Shown here one piece after another: positions 27,549 through 36,828 of a stretch of 64,000 nt of DNA (positions are counted from its first letter, which is position 1; the number at the start of each line of letters is the position of its first letter). Position numbers and translations under genes: made by a program. The stretch comes from Marinomonas fungiae (lineage in GTDB: Bacteria > Pseudomonadota > Gammaproteobacteria > Pseudomonadales > Marinomonadaceae): assembly GCF_001418205.1 (NCBI RefSeq), contig NZ_LIQF01000005.1, forward strand, positions 62,001 through 126,000, given 5' to 3'. Below the pieces are notes generated by a model, which was not told the DNA's origin, searched no databases, and worked only from the letters and a program-made list of their open reading frames with translations.

Positions 27549-27576
27549 AAAAAAGGTGGCCGAGGCCACCTTTTTT
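27549..27576. terminator. Bidirectional terminator between apt and yfaZ
   Basis: Perfect 13-bp stem AAAAAAGGTGGCC/GGCCACCTTTTTT with a two-base loop and A/T runs on both flanks. It serves the convergent apt (plus) and yfaZ (minus) genes. Confidence 0.93.
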
Positions 27577-27598
27577 ATTGCTTATCAGCGACACCGTC

Positions 27599-28165
27599 TT
27601 AGAACGTTGTGGAGATACCAATACCGATACTTTTGTTCATGTCAGGATCATCCGAGTAGCGCTCAAGATCCACATGCGTCATACCGTAACGCAAGAATAC
27701 GCGAGCATTACGCAGGGTACGATATTCGCCGCGAATCTCAGCTTGGTAAACACTGTCGATGTTCTGGAACGACAATACTTTCGGAGCGTAGTACAAAGAA
27801 CCTAACACGCTGAAACGGTTTGCTTTTGGGAAGGTGTAACGGTAAAAACCGCCAAGAGCCACCGCCATACCAGCATTATCAACGTCATACTCTGTATCAA
27901 TCGCCAGCAAGCGCGCACCTAAGCCGATTTGGACTGGATAATCTTTCGCAGTATCGATGTCTTCGATGTGGGCACCGATGTAGCCGTATTTACCATCATC
28001 AGAATGGTACATACCACCAAGGTCTAAAAAGTATTTGCCTTGGTCCAGACTAAGATCCACTTTCACTGCATCATTGTTTAGGCTGCCTTCGATCGTATCC
28101 ACCGCATGAGCAGAGAATGATACGGCCGCCCCAAGCACGACTGGTAAAATTTTCTTCATCGACAT
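27599..28165 (-). CDS. YfaZ-family outer-membrane protein
   Basis: 188 aa with a signal peptide (KKILPVVLGAAVSFSAHA, cleavage after residue 21) and a mature region of alternating beta strands. It ends in Phe (GIGISTTF), the usual sorting signal of an outer-membrane beta barrel. Strand-like stretches such as KYGYIGAHIED and RVFLRYGMTHV recur. E. coli YfaZ has no assigned function. It follows ttcA after 16 bases, with GGAAGCAGT before the ATG, and ends at the bidirectional terminator. Confidence 0.8.
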   Translation of the reverse strand: MSMKKILPVVLGAAVSFSAHAVDTIEGSLNNDAVKVDLSLDQGKYFLDLGGMYHSDDGKYGYIGAHIEDIDTAKDYPVQIGLGARLLAIDTEYDVDNAGMAVALGGFYRYTFPKANRFSVLGSLYYAPKVLSFQNIDSVYQAEIRGEYRTLRNARVFLRYGMTHVDLERYSDDPDMNKSIGIGISTTF

Positions 28166-28181
28166 ACTGCTTCCTTTAATG

Positions 28182-29018
28182 TTAAAGCTCGATAATATTT
28201 AAGCGTTTGAATGCGTCTTCCGATTGCTTCAAGCCTTTGAAGTCGAACAGCTCAGTATCCGCTAGATGAGACGGTACCACATTTTGAACTGCCGAGAACA
28301 TAGTATCCACACGACCCGGGTATTGTTTCTCCCAGTTTTGAAGCATCTCTTTCACAACTTGACGCTGTAGATTCTCCTGAGAGCCACACAGATTGCAAGG
28401 GATGATCGGGAAAGACTTTAGTAAAGAATATTCTTCGATATCGGATTCTTTACAGTACGCTAATGGGCGAATTACTACATGCTTGCCATCATCGCTTAGT
28501 AGCTTAGGCGGCATAGCCTTCAACTTACCACCGAAAAACATGTTCAAAAACAAGGTTTCCAGAATGTCATCACGGTGGTGCCCCAATGCGATCTTAGTCG
28601 CACCAATTTCTTCCGCAAAACCGTAAAGAGAGCCACGACGCAGACGCGAACATAAACCGCACGTCGTTTTGCCCTCTGGCACCACTTCTTTTACAATGCT
28701 GTAAGTGTCTTTTTCTAGAATGTGGTAGCTCACACCTACCTGAGACAAGTACTCAGGCAAGATATGCTCAGGAAAGCCTGGTTGCTTTTGGTCAAGGTTG
28801 ACCGCCACAATTTCAAAACTGATAGGCGCACTACGCTGTAGGTTCATTAAAATATCCAGCATAGTGTAAGAGTCTTTACCACCGGATAAACACACCATCA
28901 CCTTGTCACCTTCTTCAATCATATTGAAGTCAGCAATCGCTTGACCAGTTAGGCGGCGTAGGCGTTTTTGAAGCTTGTTCAGCTCAAGTTTTTCTTTACG
29001 ATCGATCTCAGAAGTCAT
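28182..29018 (-). CDS. ttcA: tRNA 2-thiocytidine(32) synthetase TtcA
   Basis: Fe-S dependent enzyme that thiolates C32 of tRNA; 278 aa. It has the PP-loop motif [13 protein letters not shown] (about residues 44-56), the cluster-binding [10 protein letters not shown] (about 128-137) and a third region, [15 protein letters not shown]. An N-terminal [17 protein letters not shown] is typical. The ribosome binding site is weak. It probably forms a two-gene unit with yfaZ downstream. Confidence 0.95.
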   Translation of the reverse strand: MTSEIDRKEKLELNKLQKRLRRLTGQAIADFNMIEEGDKVMVCLSGGKDSYTMLDILMNLQRSAPISFEIVAVNLDQKQPGFPEHILPEYLSQVGVSYHILEKDTYSIVKEVVPEGKTTCGLCSRLRRGSLYGFAEEIGATKIALGHHRDDILETLFLNMFFGGKLKAMPPKLLSDDGKHVVIRPLAYCKESDIEEYSLLKSFPIIPCNLCGSQENLQRQVVKEMLQNWEKQYPGRVDTMFSAVQNVVPSHLADTELFDFKGLKQSEDAFKRLNIIEL

Positions 29019-29113
29019 TCTTTATTACCATAAAACAGATGCGCGCTATCTTACTACAACCACTTTCGCGAAGCATCCTATGAACCCGTTCGTTCAAAGG
29101 GAATTAAAGGAAT

Positions 29114-29614
29114 TTACTTCTTTTTCAAAAATGTCAGCGGCGCTCGACAGCTACGGCAGATGTACTGAGTGCCCCGCTCTGCACGCCCATGGCGATGCGC
29201 CGTGAATTCGTGTGTTTGGCATTGGCACTGATAAAGGAAGGCGTTTCGCGCTTTTGGGACATCAAAATCATGGGTACGATGGGCTTCCACATTAAATAAA
29301 TGCTCCATCACCGCAATCCATTCTTTGCCATGAGGTCGAACCTTGGCACCAAACACTTGGTGCACGACGATATGCGCCACTTCGTGAGGCACCACATTAT
29401 CGATAAACTTCTGAGGGTCTTGCTGCAGCATAAAGGTATTAAAGCGCATTTCGTTGCGCTGCATGTAAGCAGTGCCCGCGGTGCGTCCACGCTGCTTAAA
29501 ATTATAGCTGGGGGGCTTTAATTTAATCTTGAAGTAACGCTCAGCACTGTCTATGCTCTCTTGAATCTTGGCATCAATCTGCTGTGTATATTGACTCAGA
29601 GCTAACTTAGTCAT
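29114..29614 (-). CDS. SprT-like zinc metalloprotease
   Basis: 166 aa. The metalloprotease motif HEVAHIVVHQ gives the HExxH site, with a third His in HGKEW. A C-terminal zinc ribbon follows, with the pair CQC and a second pair, CRSC. It belongs to the SprT family related to eukaryotic Spartan, a DNA-protein crosslink protease. The bacterial role is unproved. It overlaps the end of recQ by 8 bases, so it is made from the same transcript as a DNA-repair helicase, a suggestive context. Confidence 0.88.
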   Translation of the reverse strand: MTKLALSQYTQQIDAKIQESIDSAERYFKIKLKPPSYNFKQRGRTAGTAYMQRNEMRFNTFMLQQDPQKFIDNVVPHEVAHIVVHQVFGAKVRPHGKEWIAVMEHLFNVEAHRTHDFDVPKARNAFLYQCQCQTHEFTAHRHGRAERGTQYICRSCRAPLTFLKKK

Positions 29615-31388
29615 GGGACTCCTTGGCTAAGTTTAAGGGCTGAAATAATGATTCCGCATTTAGGCTCGTTAACAGCTCTTTGCTCAACCCTGTAATACGA
29701 CTTAGAGACGCTAGCGAGCTAGGCTTAGCTTCAAATACTTTATGCAATTGTACATCGGACAAATGCTCCGACACTCGATTTGCCACACTCCAATGCAGCA
29801 ATTGATGCCAGCCACGCTGGCTGTATTGGCTTATATCCGTATCTTTTAGCGCTGGATAAAACCAATCCGAAGTGATAATAAGTTGCTCTTCGGCACGTAG
29901 CACGCGTCGACTTTTCTCCGCCAAGGCAACGGCAAAAGGCGACATGCTTTGTTGCAGCAAATAGCCTTTGGCCAATAACAGACGCACTACCGCTTTCCAT
30001 TGCGTCTCATCTAATGCCTTTCCCTGACCAAACAACGGATGCTGCTCTAAGGCAAAATTAGTCACGCTTTTAATGGGCTTACCCAATAGGCAATTGATTA
30101 ACGAAGAAAACGGCACCACCCCTTTGGTGTGATAGACCAAACTTAATAGCTTCTGCGCTGCCACGGTGACATTGTGCTGTTTTGATTGCTGCAGACAGCG
30201 ATCACAATTACCACAGTTCTTTTCAGAGATCTCTGAGAACGCCGCCAGCAAAGATGTGCGTCGGCAAGCGGTGTGCTCCAAACAATCCATTAGACGCCAG
30301 AATTCATCTTCTAATTGCTCTTGTCGTACGAATTGCCACGTCTGCAAAATATCCTGCAAACCGTAAAACAACAAAGCTTGCGCCGGTCGCCCATCACGTC
30401 CAGCACGACCGATCTCCTGAGCGTAATTTTCAACCGATAATGGTAAGTCCATGTGCACCACAAAACGCACATGTTCCAAATCAACGCCCATACCGTAAGC
30501 GGTGGTGGCGACCAATACCTGCACAGCGCCATTGGCAAACTTTTGATGGGCCTGATCACGCTCCGAGGGAGATAGATTGGCATGATAACAATTGGCCAAA
30601 ATACCCTGCTCATTTAGCCACTGGGTTAATTCTTCAGTTTTACTGCGAGAGCGGCAATAAATAATGCCTGGCTGCGCCATGCCATCTTTCATTAGGAACG
30701 AAAGCAACTGTTGTTTCGCTCGTCGCTTTTGTGACACTTGCAAACGGATATTGGGGCGGTTAACGCTCTCTCGCACCACTTTAGGAGCATTTAGCTGTAA
30801 TGCGTCGCTGACTTGAGTTTGTTTTTCAGGCAACAAAGTACCGGTTAAAGCAATCACGGGAGCATTCGGAAAGATATCTTTCAAGCAACCTAATTGTGCG
30901 TATTCAGGGCGAAATTGACTGCCCCAACGCAATACACAGTGAGCTTCGTCTATCGCGATACAGGACACATCTATGTCTTCTAGCAAACCTATCACACTGG
31001 TCTGCAGCAGCTTCTCAGGTGACATGTAAAGAATTTCAACGTCCCCATGCCGTAAGCGCCAATAAAGATCGTTTTGCTCCGCCCCATTCTGCGTTGAGTT
31101 AAGAAATTCTGCTTTGATGCCTAGCTGCTGTAATTGCGTCACTTGCTGTTGCATGATGGCAATCAAGGGACTCACAACAAGCCCTACCCCAGGACGAGCC
31201 AGTGCCGCTACTTGGTAGATGGCGGACTTGCCTGCCCCCGTTGGCAGCAAGGCTAGCACATCGTCACCCTGTAATAAGGATTCAACACAAATCTGCTGTG
31301 ATCCTATAAAGTCTTGATAACCCAAACGCTGTAAAGCATTTTGGGCCAAATCAAGCGCAACAGAATCGATTTTGATCGGCTTGCTCAT
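29607..31388 (-). CDS. recQ: ATP-dependent DNA helicase RecQ
   Basis: 3'-5' DNA helicase; 593 aa. Order of parts: Walker A LLPTGAGKSA (about residues 49-58), a DEAH box in AIDEAHCV, RWGSQFRPEYAQL (aromatic loop), TGTLL, the second RecA-like domain with GMGVDL and QEIGRAGRDG, and the zinc module CRRTSLL...CGNCDRC near residue 385. A winged-helix domain follows. The last 70 residues sit where HRDC would be but are weakly recognisable, so this domain may be reduced. The ATG is at 31388, divergent from the YecA-like gene; sprT follows with an 8-base overlap. Confidence 0.93.
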   Translation of the reverse strand: MSKPIKIDSVALDLAQNALQRLGYQDFIGSQQICVESLLQGDDVLALLPTGAGKSAIYQVAALARPGVGLVVSPLIAIMQQQVTQLQQLGIKAEFLNSTQNGAEQNDLYWRLRHGDVEILYMSPEKLLQTSVIGLLEDIDVSCIAIDEAHCVLRWGSQFRPEYAQLGCLKDIFPNAPVIALTGTLLPEKQTQVSDALQLNAPKVVRESVNRPNIRLQVSQKRRAKQQLLSFLMKDGMAQPGIIYCRSRSKTEELTQWLNEQGILANCYHANLSPSERDQAHQKFANGAVQVLVATTAYGMGVDLEHVRFVVHMDLPLSVENYAQEIGRAGRDGRPAQALLFYGLQDILQTWQFVRQEQLEDEFWRLMDCLEHTACRRTSLLAAFSEISEKNCGNCDRCLQQSKQHNVTVAAQKLLSLVYHTKGVVPFSSLINCLLGKPIKSVTNFALEQHPLFGQGKALDETQWKAVVRLLLAKGYLLQQSMSPFAVALAEKSRRVLRAEEQLIITSDWFYPALKDTDISQYSQRGWHQLLHWSVANRVSEHLSDVQLHKVFEAKPSSLASLSRITGLSKELLTSLNAESLFQPLNLAKESHD

Positions 31389-31446
31389 GGTTTTTTAGTA
31401 CTGATGTGTTTAAACTGTGTCGCGATTGAATAATAGGAAAACCTAA

Positions 31447-32085
31447 ATGCAACACCAACCTCTTGATGACCTAGAACTAGAAGAACTAGAAAACTTTTTG
31501 GACTCTGATGCTGTTCACGAAGATTGCCAGAATTTTGTCATGGCACACGGTTTTTTAACAGCCCTAGCGATCAGCCCAGAAGCACCAGCACCGTCGCAGT
31601 GGTTGCCTGTCGTATTCGAAGAAACACCGCAGTTTACCTCTGAAAAGGAACAAAAGCACATTGAGAATCTATTGATTCGCCTTTTTGCTGACCTTCAGAA
31701 AGAACTTGAGTCCGAAGATGACTTCCTAGTGCCTTGTGATATCGAAGTCAGCCAGAACCCAGAAGAGCTAAGCGAGCTGGAAGAATGGGCATCAGGCTTT
31801 ATGGAAGGCGTGTTCTTCACTGAGCGTTACTGGTTTGAGTCTGAAAAAGAAGAGGAAGTTGCCGAGTGCCTACTCCCCTTTATGGTGGCATCTGGCCTAT
31901 TTGAAGACGAAGAAGTACAGCAAATCCGCGAAAGTGAGAAGCTAACTCAATCTTGTATTGACCAGATCCCACAATTAGTAACGGATCTATTCTTGATCTT
32001 GCGTACTGAACCTGAGAAAAAAGCCTTTAAACCTAAGCCACAAAGCAAGGGCAAAGGAAATGGAAAAGGCGCTAAAAAACGCTAA
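31447..32085 (+). CDS. YecA/YgfB-family protein (UPF0149)
   Basis: 212-aa acidic cytosolic protein. The N-terminal LDDLELEELENFLDS and HGFLTALAISPEAPAPSQWLPVVF are characteristic of the UPF0149 helical fold, as is EEWASGFMEGVFF in the middle. The C-terminus is a basic, Gly/Lys-rich tail (KPKPQSKGKGNGKGAKKR), in contrast to the acidic body. It has no SEC-C zinc motif as in YecA proper. Function is unknown. It has a terminator of its own and is divergent from recQ. Confidence 0.82.
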   Translation: MQHQPLDDLELEELENFLDSDAVHEDCQNFVMAHGFLTALAISPEAPAPSQWLPVVFEETPQFTSEKEQKHIENLLIRLFADLQKELESEDDFLVPCDIEVSQNPEELSELEEWASGFMEGVFFTERYWFESEKEEEVAECLLPFMVASGLFEDEEVQQIRESEKLTQSCIDQIPQLVTDLFLILRTEPEKKAFKPKPQSKGKGNGKGAKKR

Positions 32086-32106
32086 TTCGGCTGTTCAAAT
32101 AAAAAG

Positions 32107-32135
32107 AAGCCGCATTCAAACGAATGCGGCTTTTT
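32107..32135 (+). terminator. Terminator after the YecA/YgfB-like gene
   Basis: 11-bp stem AAGCCGCATTC/GAATGCGGCTT (32107-32117 with 32122-32132, 4-nt loop) plus five T. Confidence 0.9.
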
Positions 32136-32183
32136 AATACTTCCTAAGAAGGGGAAACCGATCCTACTTAGGTGGCCACTGGC

Positions 32184-32654
32184 TTAATGGTTACCACCTA
32201 ACGACTCTAGTTGCTGAATCTGTTCATCACTAAGTAATTCATAGAACTTATGTCGAACTTCAGCCTGTTGGACATCCAACTTCACCATCAGTTCACTGCG
32301 CTGTTCGGCCAGATCTTCGATTTGATCTACGTAATCATCGTCTTTTGGATTCAACGCAATCATTGGCTGACTTAACTTTTGCATATCCTTCACCACATTC
32401 TGGCGATCTTCGCGAGCTTCCGCAAACAACTTGCTAGCTTCCGCTTTGCTCTTCGCATCCATTTGTAACGACAAGGCCATGCGATCAAGCATCTGTTCAG
32501 AATAAGGGTCCACCATTCGTGGCGCATGTTGTGCTTGGGCCTTTGCTTGTGGAGCCGAGCTTTCCGCTAGAGAAGTAGTCGCAACTGAAGCAGTCATGAC
32601 GGCGGCTATTCCCATTGCAGCCAATTTGAACGTTTTTCCATTGAACTTAGTCAT
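32184..32654 (-). CDS. Spy/CpxP-like periplasmic protein
   Basis: 156 aa with a signal peptide (LAAMGIAAVMTASVATTSLA, cleavage near residue 30). The mature part is all-helical and charged, with one LTxxQ-like repeat near the end (LSDEQIQQLESL) and a partner region LDRMALSLQMDAKS. This matches the Spy/CpxP family of periplasmic holdases and zinc/envelope-stress proteins. The cradle helices EDLAEQRSELMVKLDVQQAEV are also typical. I did not find a convincing CpxR box upstream. Specific function within the family is undecided. Confidence 0.78.
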   Translation of the reverse strand: MTKFNGKTFKLAAMGIAAVMTASVATTSLAESSAPQAKAQAQHAPRMVDPYSEQMLDRMALSLQMDAKSKAEASKLFAEAREDRQNVVKDMQKLSQPMIALNPKDDDYVDQIEDLAEQRSELMVKLDVQQAEVRHKFYELLSDEQIQQLESLGGNH

Positions 32655-33062
32655 AATTGCACCTCTTTGGTGTTTGCTTGTGATGGTTTCATTATGAACA
32701 GATCAGTGTCAGTGTGTGTCAAACTCACGAAATGCAAAGTAAAGAATAACCACCAAACCAGTCATATTTACTCAATCTGTCACGCAGAAAGTGAAACATG
32801 CACCAGGATGCGTATTGCAAACAAATTCCAAAACATTCAGTTAAACAAACAGATCGTCATTACATTAAATAGGTATAGCAAGTAGCTATGTGAGTTATGC
32901 AAAAACATAAGTAGAAGATAAAAATGCATAAATCCCACTGAATGCGATCAATGTCATCCTTCTACCTGTATTTATGACAGAGAATCCCCTTACAGTTAAT
33001 AAAAGCTTTCGGCGTCATCGCCTGCGGAGTGACGCCTCACTTAAATATAAAAGGAGTTTTCT
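32655..33062. other. Intergenic region between spy-like gene and gldA
   Basis: 408 bases, AT-rich, without a credible gene. It must hold the divergent promoters. A hairpin GGCGTCA/TGACGCC (33011-33017 with 33030-33036) lies in the probable gldA leader, without a T-run. AAGGAG (33051-33056) is the gldA ribosome binding site. Confidence 0.7.
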
Positions 33063-34172
33063 ATGTCTGTTAGTGAACGCACAGTTACATCACCGAAGAA
33101 ATTCATGATCGGTTCTGGCTTACTAGCCAACATGGCTGATTACGTTGCGGCGTTTGGCGATAATGTTCTAATCCTAAGCGATGAGTTCATCCTAGATCGA
33201 GCAGCGACTCACGCGACGCCAGCCTTAGAAAAGGCAGGCATTCAAAGTAAAGTAGAGAAATTTCAATACGAATGTACAGATAAAGAGATAAGCCGCGTGG
33301 CGGATATTGCCAAAACACAAGGTGCGAATGTGATCGTTGGTATCGGTGGCGGCAAAACCCTCGACTGTGCTAAAGCAGTCGCTTTCAACAATAAAATCTC
33401 GGTTGTATTGTATCCAACGATCGCCTCAACAGATGCACCGTGTACCGCTCTCTCAGTCATCTATAAAGAAGACGGTGAATTCGACCGCTACCTATTCTTA
33501 CCCCAGAACCCAGATGCAGTGATCGCTGATACAGACATCTTAGCCGCTGCACCAGCACGCTTCTTTGCCGCAGGTGTGGGTGATGCCCTAGCCACTTACT
33601 TCGAGGCACGCGCTTGTTACGCTTCTGACGGTGTGAACCTAGTCTTGAAAAAGCCGTCACGTACTGGTCTTGGCCTAGCTCAGCTATGTTTTGAATTACT
33701 CAGTGAAAACGTGGAAGCAGCGATGGATGCCGTGCGCAATAAAATCTGCACACCTGCACTTGAGCAAACCATCGAAGCGACTATTTATCTAAGTGGTGTT
33801 GGCGCTGAAGCCGGCGGCCTTGCTGCAGCACACGCAGTAAACAATGGCATGTCTGCTGTGCCTTCCTTACATCATGTACAACACGGTGAAAAAGTGACAT
33901 TTGGTTTGCTCACTCAACTCGTGCTAGAAAACGCGCCAAAAGAAGAAATCGATGAAGTAGTTCGTATCATCAAGGTAGTGGGCTTACCACTGACTCTAGC
34001 GGATATGGGTCTAACTGAGTTCATCGAATCAGAATGGCGTACTGTAGCAAGCATTGCCTGTGCCGAAGGCGACACTATGGGCAATATGTTAAAACCTGTG
34101 ACTGAAAACGATGTCTACAACGCTATGGTGGCAGCCAATGCCATGGCTGAGCGTTACAAAGCTCAGGGGTAA
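33063..34172 (+). CDS. gldA: Glycerol dehydrogenase
   Basis: Iron/zinc-type NAD-dependent alcohol dehydrogenase oxidising glycerol to dihydroxyacetone; 369 aa, near E. coli GldA (367). The NAD-binding GIGGGKTLDCAKA is at about residues 95-107, and TIASTDAPCTALSVIY matches the family. Metal ligands are the Asp in GVGDALATYFEA and the His residues in AAAHAVNNGM and HHVQHGEKV. Preceded by AAGGAG. It stands alone with its own terminator; the disrupted alpha/beta hydrolase gene follows 199 bases later. Confidence 0.93.
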   Translation: MSVSERTVTSPKKFMIGSGLLANMADYVAAFGDNVLILSDEFILDRAATHATPALEKAGIQSKVEKFQYECTDKEISRVADIAKTQGANVIVGIGGGKTLDCAKAVAFNNKISVVLYPTIASTDAPCTALSVIYKEDGEFDRYLFLPQNPDAVIADTDILAAAPARFFAAGVGDALATYFEARACYASDGVNLVLKKPSRTGLGLAQLCFELLSENVEAAMDAVRNKICTPALEQTIEATIYLSGVGAEAGGLAAAHAVNNGMSAVPSLHHVQHGEKVTFGLLTQLVLENAPKEEIDEVVRIIKVVGLPLTLADMGLTEFIESEWRTVASIACAEGDTMGNMLKPVTENDVYNAMVAANAMAERYKAQG

Positions 34173-34191
34173 TCGCTTAAATAGTCTATAT

Positions 34192-34225
34192 AAAGGTGGC
34201 GCACTGACAATGCACCACCTTTTTT
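34192..34225 (+). terminator. Terminator after gldA
   Basis: Stem AAAGGTGG-c-GCA / TGC-a-CCACCTTT (34192-34203 with 34211-34222, one mismatch) followed by a T-run. Confidence 0.85.
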
Positions 34226-34371
34226 AATCGTCCTATTAATGAATTAAATTAATAAATGGTAGAAATTTAGCGTTATTGTTATGAGGCTGTCACATAAGTA
34301 TCTTACACCTATAGCAACAACACATGGCGACACATCAACGCCAACGATGACAAAGTTTTTTAGGAGTTTTT

Positions 34372-35346
34372 ATGACTGATACAACACTGAACCTAACTCA
34401 AGAATGAGACAAAACCTTCGCTAAAAGCGATCTAGTGGAGCACAAAAAAGTCACTTTCAAAAACCGTTACGGCCTAACTCTAGCAGCTGACCTTTACACA
34501 CCTAAGAACGCATCTGGTAAACTAGCTGCGATCGCAGTCAGCGGCCCTTACGGTGCAGTCAAAGAGCAAGCATCTGGTTTGTACGCTCAAACCATGGCGG
34601 AGAAAGGCTTCGTTACGCTAGCCTTTGACCCATCTTACACAGGCGAAAGCAGCGGCGAACCACGCCACGTGTCTTCTCCAGACATCAACACAGAAGACTT
34701 CAGTGCAGCCGTGGATTTCCTAGGTCTACAAGACAATGTTGATCGCGCATGTATTGGTGTGATCGGTATCTGTGGTTGGGGAGGTATGGCGCTTAACGCA
34801 GCAGCAGTAGACACTCGCATCAAAGCCGTTGCAACAGCGACTATGTACGACATGAGCCGCGTGATGTCAAAAGGCTACAACGACAGCACCACAGACGAAG
34901 ATCGTATCAACGGCCTACAGTTCCTAAACGAACAGCGTTGGAAAGATGCTGAAGCGGGTGAACCGGCGGTTGGTCCAGTATCCCTTGAGCTTCAAGGTGG
35001 CGAGCCACAATTCGTAGTGGAATATGCAGGCTACTACAAATCAACGGATCGTGGTTTCCACCCACGTGCGATCAACTCAAACGCGTCATGGACACTAACG
35101 AATCCACTGTCATTTATGAACATGCCTTTGCTGTCATACATCGACAAGATTTCACCACGTCCAGCGCTATTGATTCACGGTGAAAACGCACACTCTCGCT
35201 ACTTCAGCGAAACAGCGTTTGAAAAACTGCAAGAACCAAAAGAACTAGTGATCGTTGAAGATGCCAACCACGTGGATCTATACGACAACTTCGACAAGAT
35301 CCCACTAGACAAGCTAGTTGACTTCTTCGCCACTAACTTGAAATAA
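34372..35346 (+). pseudogene. Alpha/beta hydrolase gene interrupted by in-frame TGA at codon 12
   Basis: Reading from ATG 34372, which has a good AGGAG site 5 bases upstream, gives MTDTTLNLTQE, then TGA (34405-34407), then an uninterrupted frame to 35346. With the stop read through, the protein is 324 aa. Relatives, as I recall them, have Trp at this place (QEWDKTF), so TGG to TGA is the simple explanation. The rest is intact: dienelactone-hydrolase-like fold, nucleophile elbow GICGWGG with Cys in the nucleophile position, and C-terminal EDANHVDLYD with the catalytic His. A GTG at 34435 could start a 303-aa product but has only a poor ribosome binding site. Options: point nonsense mutation, base-call error, internal start, or UGA suppression. 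Confidence 0.75.
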
Positions 35347-35365
35347 GCGTTAGCAAGCGAAAACC

Positions 35366-35397
35366 AAAAAGGCAGATCACTCGTGATCTGCCTTTTT
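35366..35397 (+). terminator. Terminator after the hydrolase gene
   Basis: Perfect 14-bp stem (35366-35379 with 35384-35397, CTCG loop) ending in six T. Its A-rich left flank also suits the convergent minus-strand gene. Confidence 0.92.
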
Positions 35398-35421
35398 TAA
35401 TGCCTTGCTATAAGTTGTTTA

Positions 35422-35922
35422 TTAAGCGTGCTCTCGTGGCATAAACACCATATCGGTAATGCCTACATCCACACCAAGCTGTGACAACAAAGTCGTCACC
35501 TGCCCACGATGATGGGTTTGGTGGTTAAAGAAATGCGCCACCGCAAACCACAGCTCAAATTCTCTTGGCTCAGGATTGACAACACTGGTGTAACGCAATG
35601 TACCGGCTAATTGCTCCTCAGTCAGTCCAGCAACATAAGCGGTAATGGCTGCATCCGTCGCAATACGATCCTGCTCCAGCGCCGCAAAGTCACTGTGTAA
35701 CTCCTGATCCAAACCAGTCAATGCAAATGACTCCCCAGTCATACGGCCTAACCAAAGCTTATCCGCCAGCAACAAATGATTCAAAGTGCCGTGAATAGAC
35801 TTAAAAAACGCCCCGCGATCTTTCTTACGCTCAGCATCACTTAGAGAGCGTACTGCATAGTAGATCTTCTTATTCATCCATGAATTGTAATGGGCAAGTT
35901 CTTTGGCTAAGGCTGGTGTCAT
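35422..35922 (-). CDS. DinB-family protein
   Basis: 166-aa four-helix-bundle protein. The metal-binding histidines of the DinB/YfiT family are recognisable: one in HGTLNHLLLAD (about residues 44-54) and two in HFFNHQTHHRGQ (about 129-140). An N-terminal LAHYNSWMNKKIYYAV is typical. The family includes bacillithiol- and mycothiol-dependent transferases, but here no substrate can be named. It stands alone, with the hydrolase terminator downstream. Confidence 0.85.
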   Translation of the reverse strand: MTPALAKELAHYNSWMNKKIYYAVRSLSDAERKKDRGAFFKSIHGTLNHLLLADKLWLGRMTGESFALTGLDQELHSDFAALEQDRIATDAAITAYVAGLTEEQLAGTLRYTSVVNPEPREFELWFAVAHFFNHQTHHRGQVTTLLSQLGVDVGITDMVFMPREHA

Positions 35923-36087
35923 GGTGGGTTCTCTGGTTAGGTCGATAAGGAATCTATTTATAACATGATAGGTTTCTGTTTGAGCAGATACAGCTCACAT
36001 ATTAATAAGTCGAAACAACAATCTATTCCCTTAAATGCCCCCGCACAAAGGGAGTTCTGGAAATAAAAATGCAGCTAGGAGACATGT

Positions 36088-36828
36088 TTAGTTTTGTGTT
36101 TGAAACGTGTCCAGCATTTTGCCATATGGAAATTTGTTGCCGTAAATGTCTTTGTAGATACAGTTTATTTTTATTAATTTAAAGATTTTCTTTGTTTGCT
36201 CGTCAACAGCAAAATCCTGCCTTATCGGAAACTCAATTATGTTTATCCCTTCTCCTGCCGCTAATCCTGTTCCACTAGCAAGGGCATTCAAAGTAACAGG
36301 CCATTTATTGATTGGCACATAAAAGCCTCGCTCTTTTGACTTTGTATCTCCTACGACTTCCTGAATCTTAGCTTTTATGAAGTCTGGCGCACCATCACGA
36401 ATTCTATTGCTCTCAATCACAGGTTGACCATCTATATGAATGTCTAGGCGATCAATTATTAACGGGCCACTGCCAATATTTTTGATGCTAATAATGATAT
36501 TTTGCCAATAGTCACTAGAAAGCAGATATTCAGGGCTAACGTCCTTAATCACTATCATGTACGGCATTTGCAGACTTTCGCTATGCTTTCTATTTGCTTC
36601 TGCCTCTGACTTGCTAAGTCTATTTGCATTCCATGCTGCGTAACCTGCAAACAAAGTAGCAAAAGCGCTTAAAATCGAAATTGCTAAGGTTAGTTTTTCA
36701 GTGTTGCCCAGTTTAGCTATTTCGCCGCTACTTAGAACGCCGTAAATCAGAAATAAAGCGTATCCAGTGACTAAACCAATAAATATAAGAGCCAGCAACT
36801 GAGCAGTTGTTTTAAATATTTGAATCAA
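36088..36828 (-). CDS. Two-span membrane protein of unknown function
   Basis: 246 aa from TTG 36828, whose last two bases overlap the stop of the small upstream gene (TTGA); the next in-frame Met is far inside. Two membrane helices lie near residues 9-33 and 45-66. A short charged linker NRLSKSEAEANRKHSES and a soluble domain of about 160 residues follow. The soluble domain has beta-type stretches, IIISIKNIGSGPLIIDRLDIHIDG and INIIEFPIRQDF. Its composition is more AT-rich and Ile/Lys-rich than its neighbours, hinting at accessory DNA. I recognise no family. Confidence 0.65.
   Translation of the reverse strand: MIQIFKTTAQLLALIFIGLVTGYALFLIYGVLSSGEIAKLGNTEKLTLAISILSAFATLFAGYAAWNANRLSKSEAEANRKHSESLQMPYMIVIKDVSPEYLLSSDYWQNIIISIKNIGSGPLIIDRLDIHIDGQPVIESNRIRDGAPDFIKAKIQEVVGDTKSKERGFYVPINKWPVTLNALASGTGLAAGEGINIIEFPIRQDFAVDEQTKKIFKLIKINCIYKDIYGNKFPYGKMLDTFQTQN

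Noticed and set aside
34405..34407. TGA as a selenocysteine codon
   Set aside because: The site fits Trp rather than Cys in relatives, is not at a catalytic position, and there is no sign of a SECIS-like hairpin just after it or of sel genes in the window.
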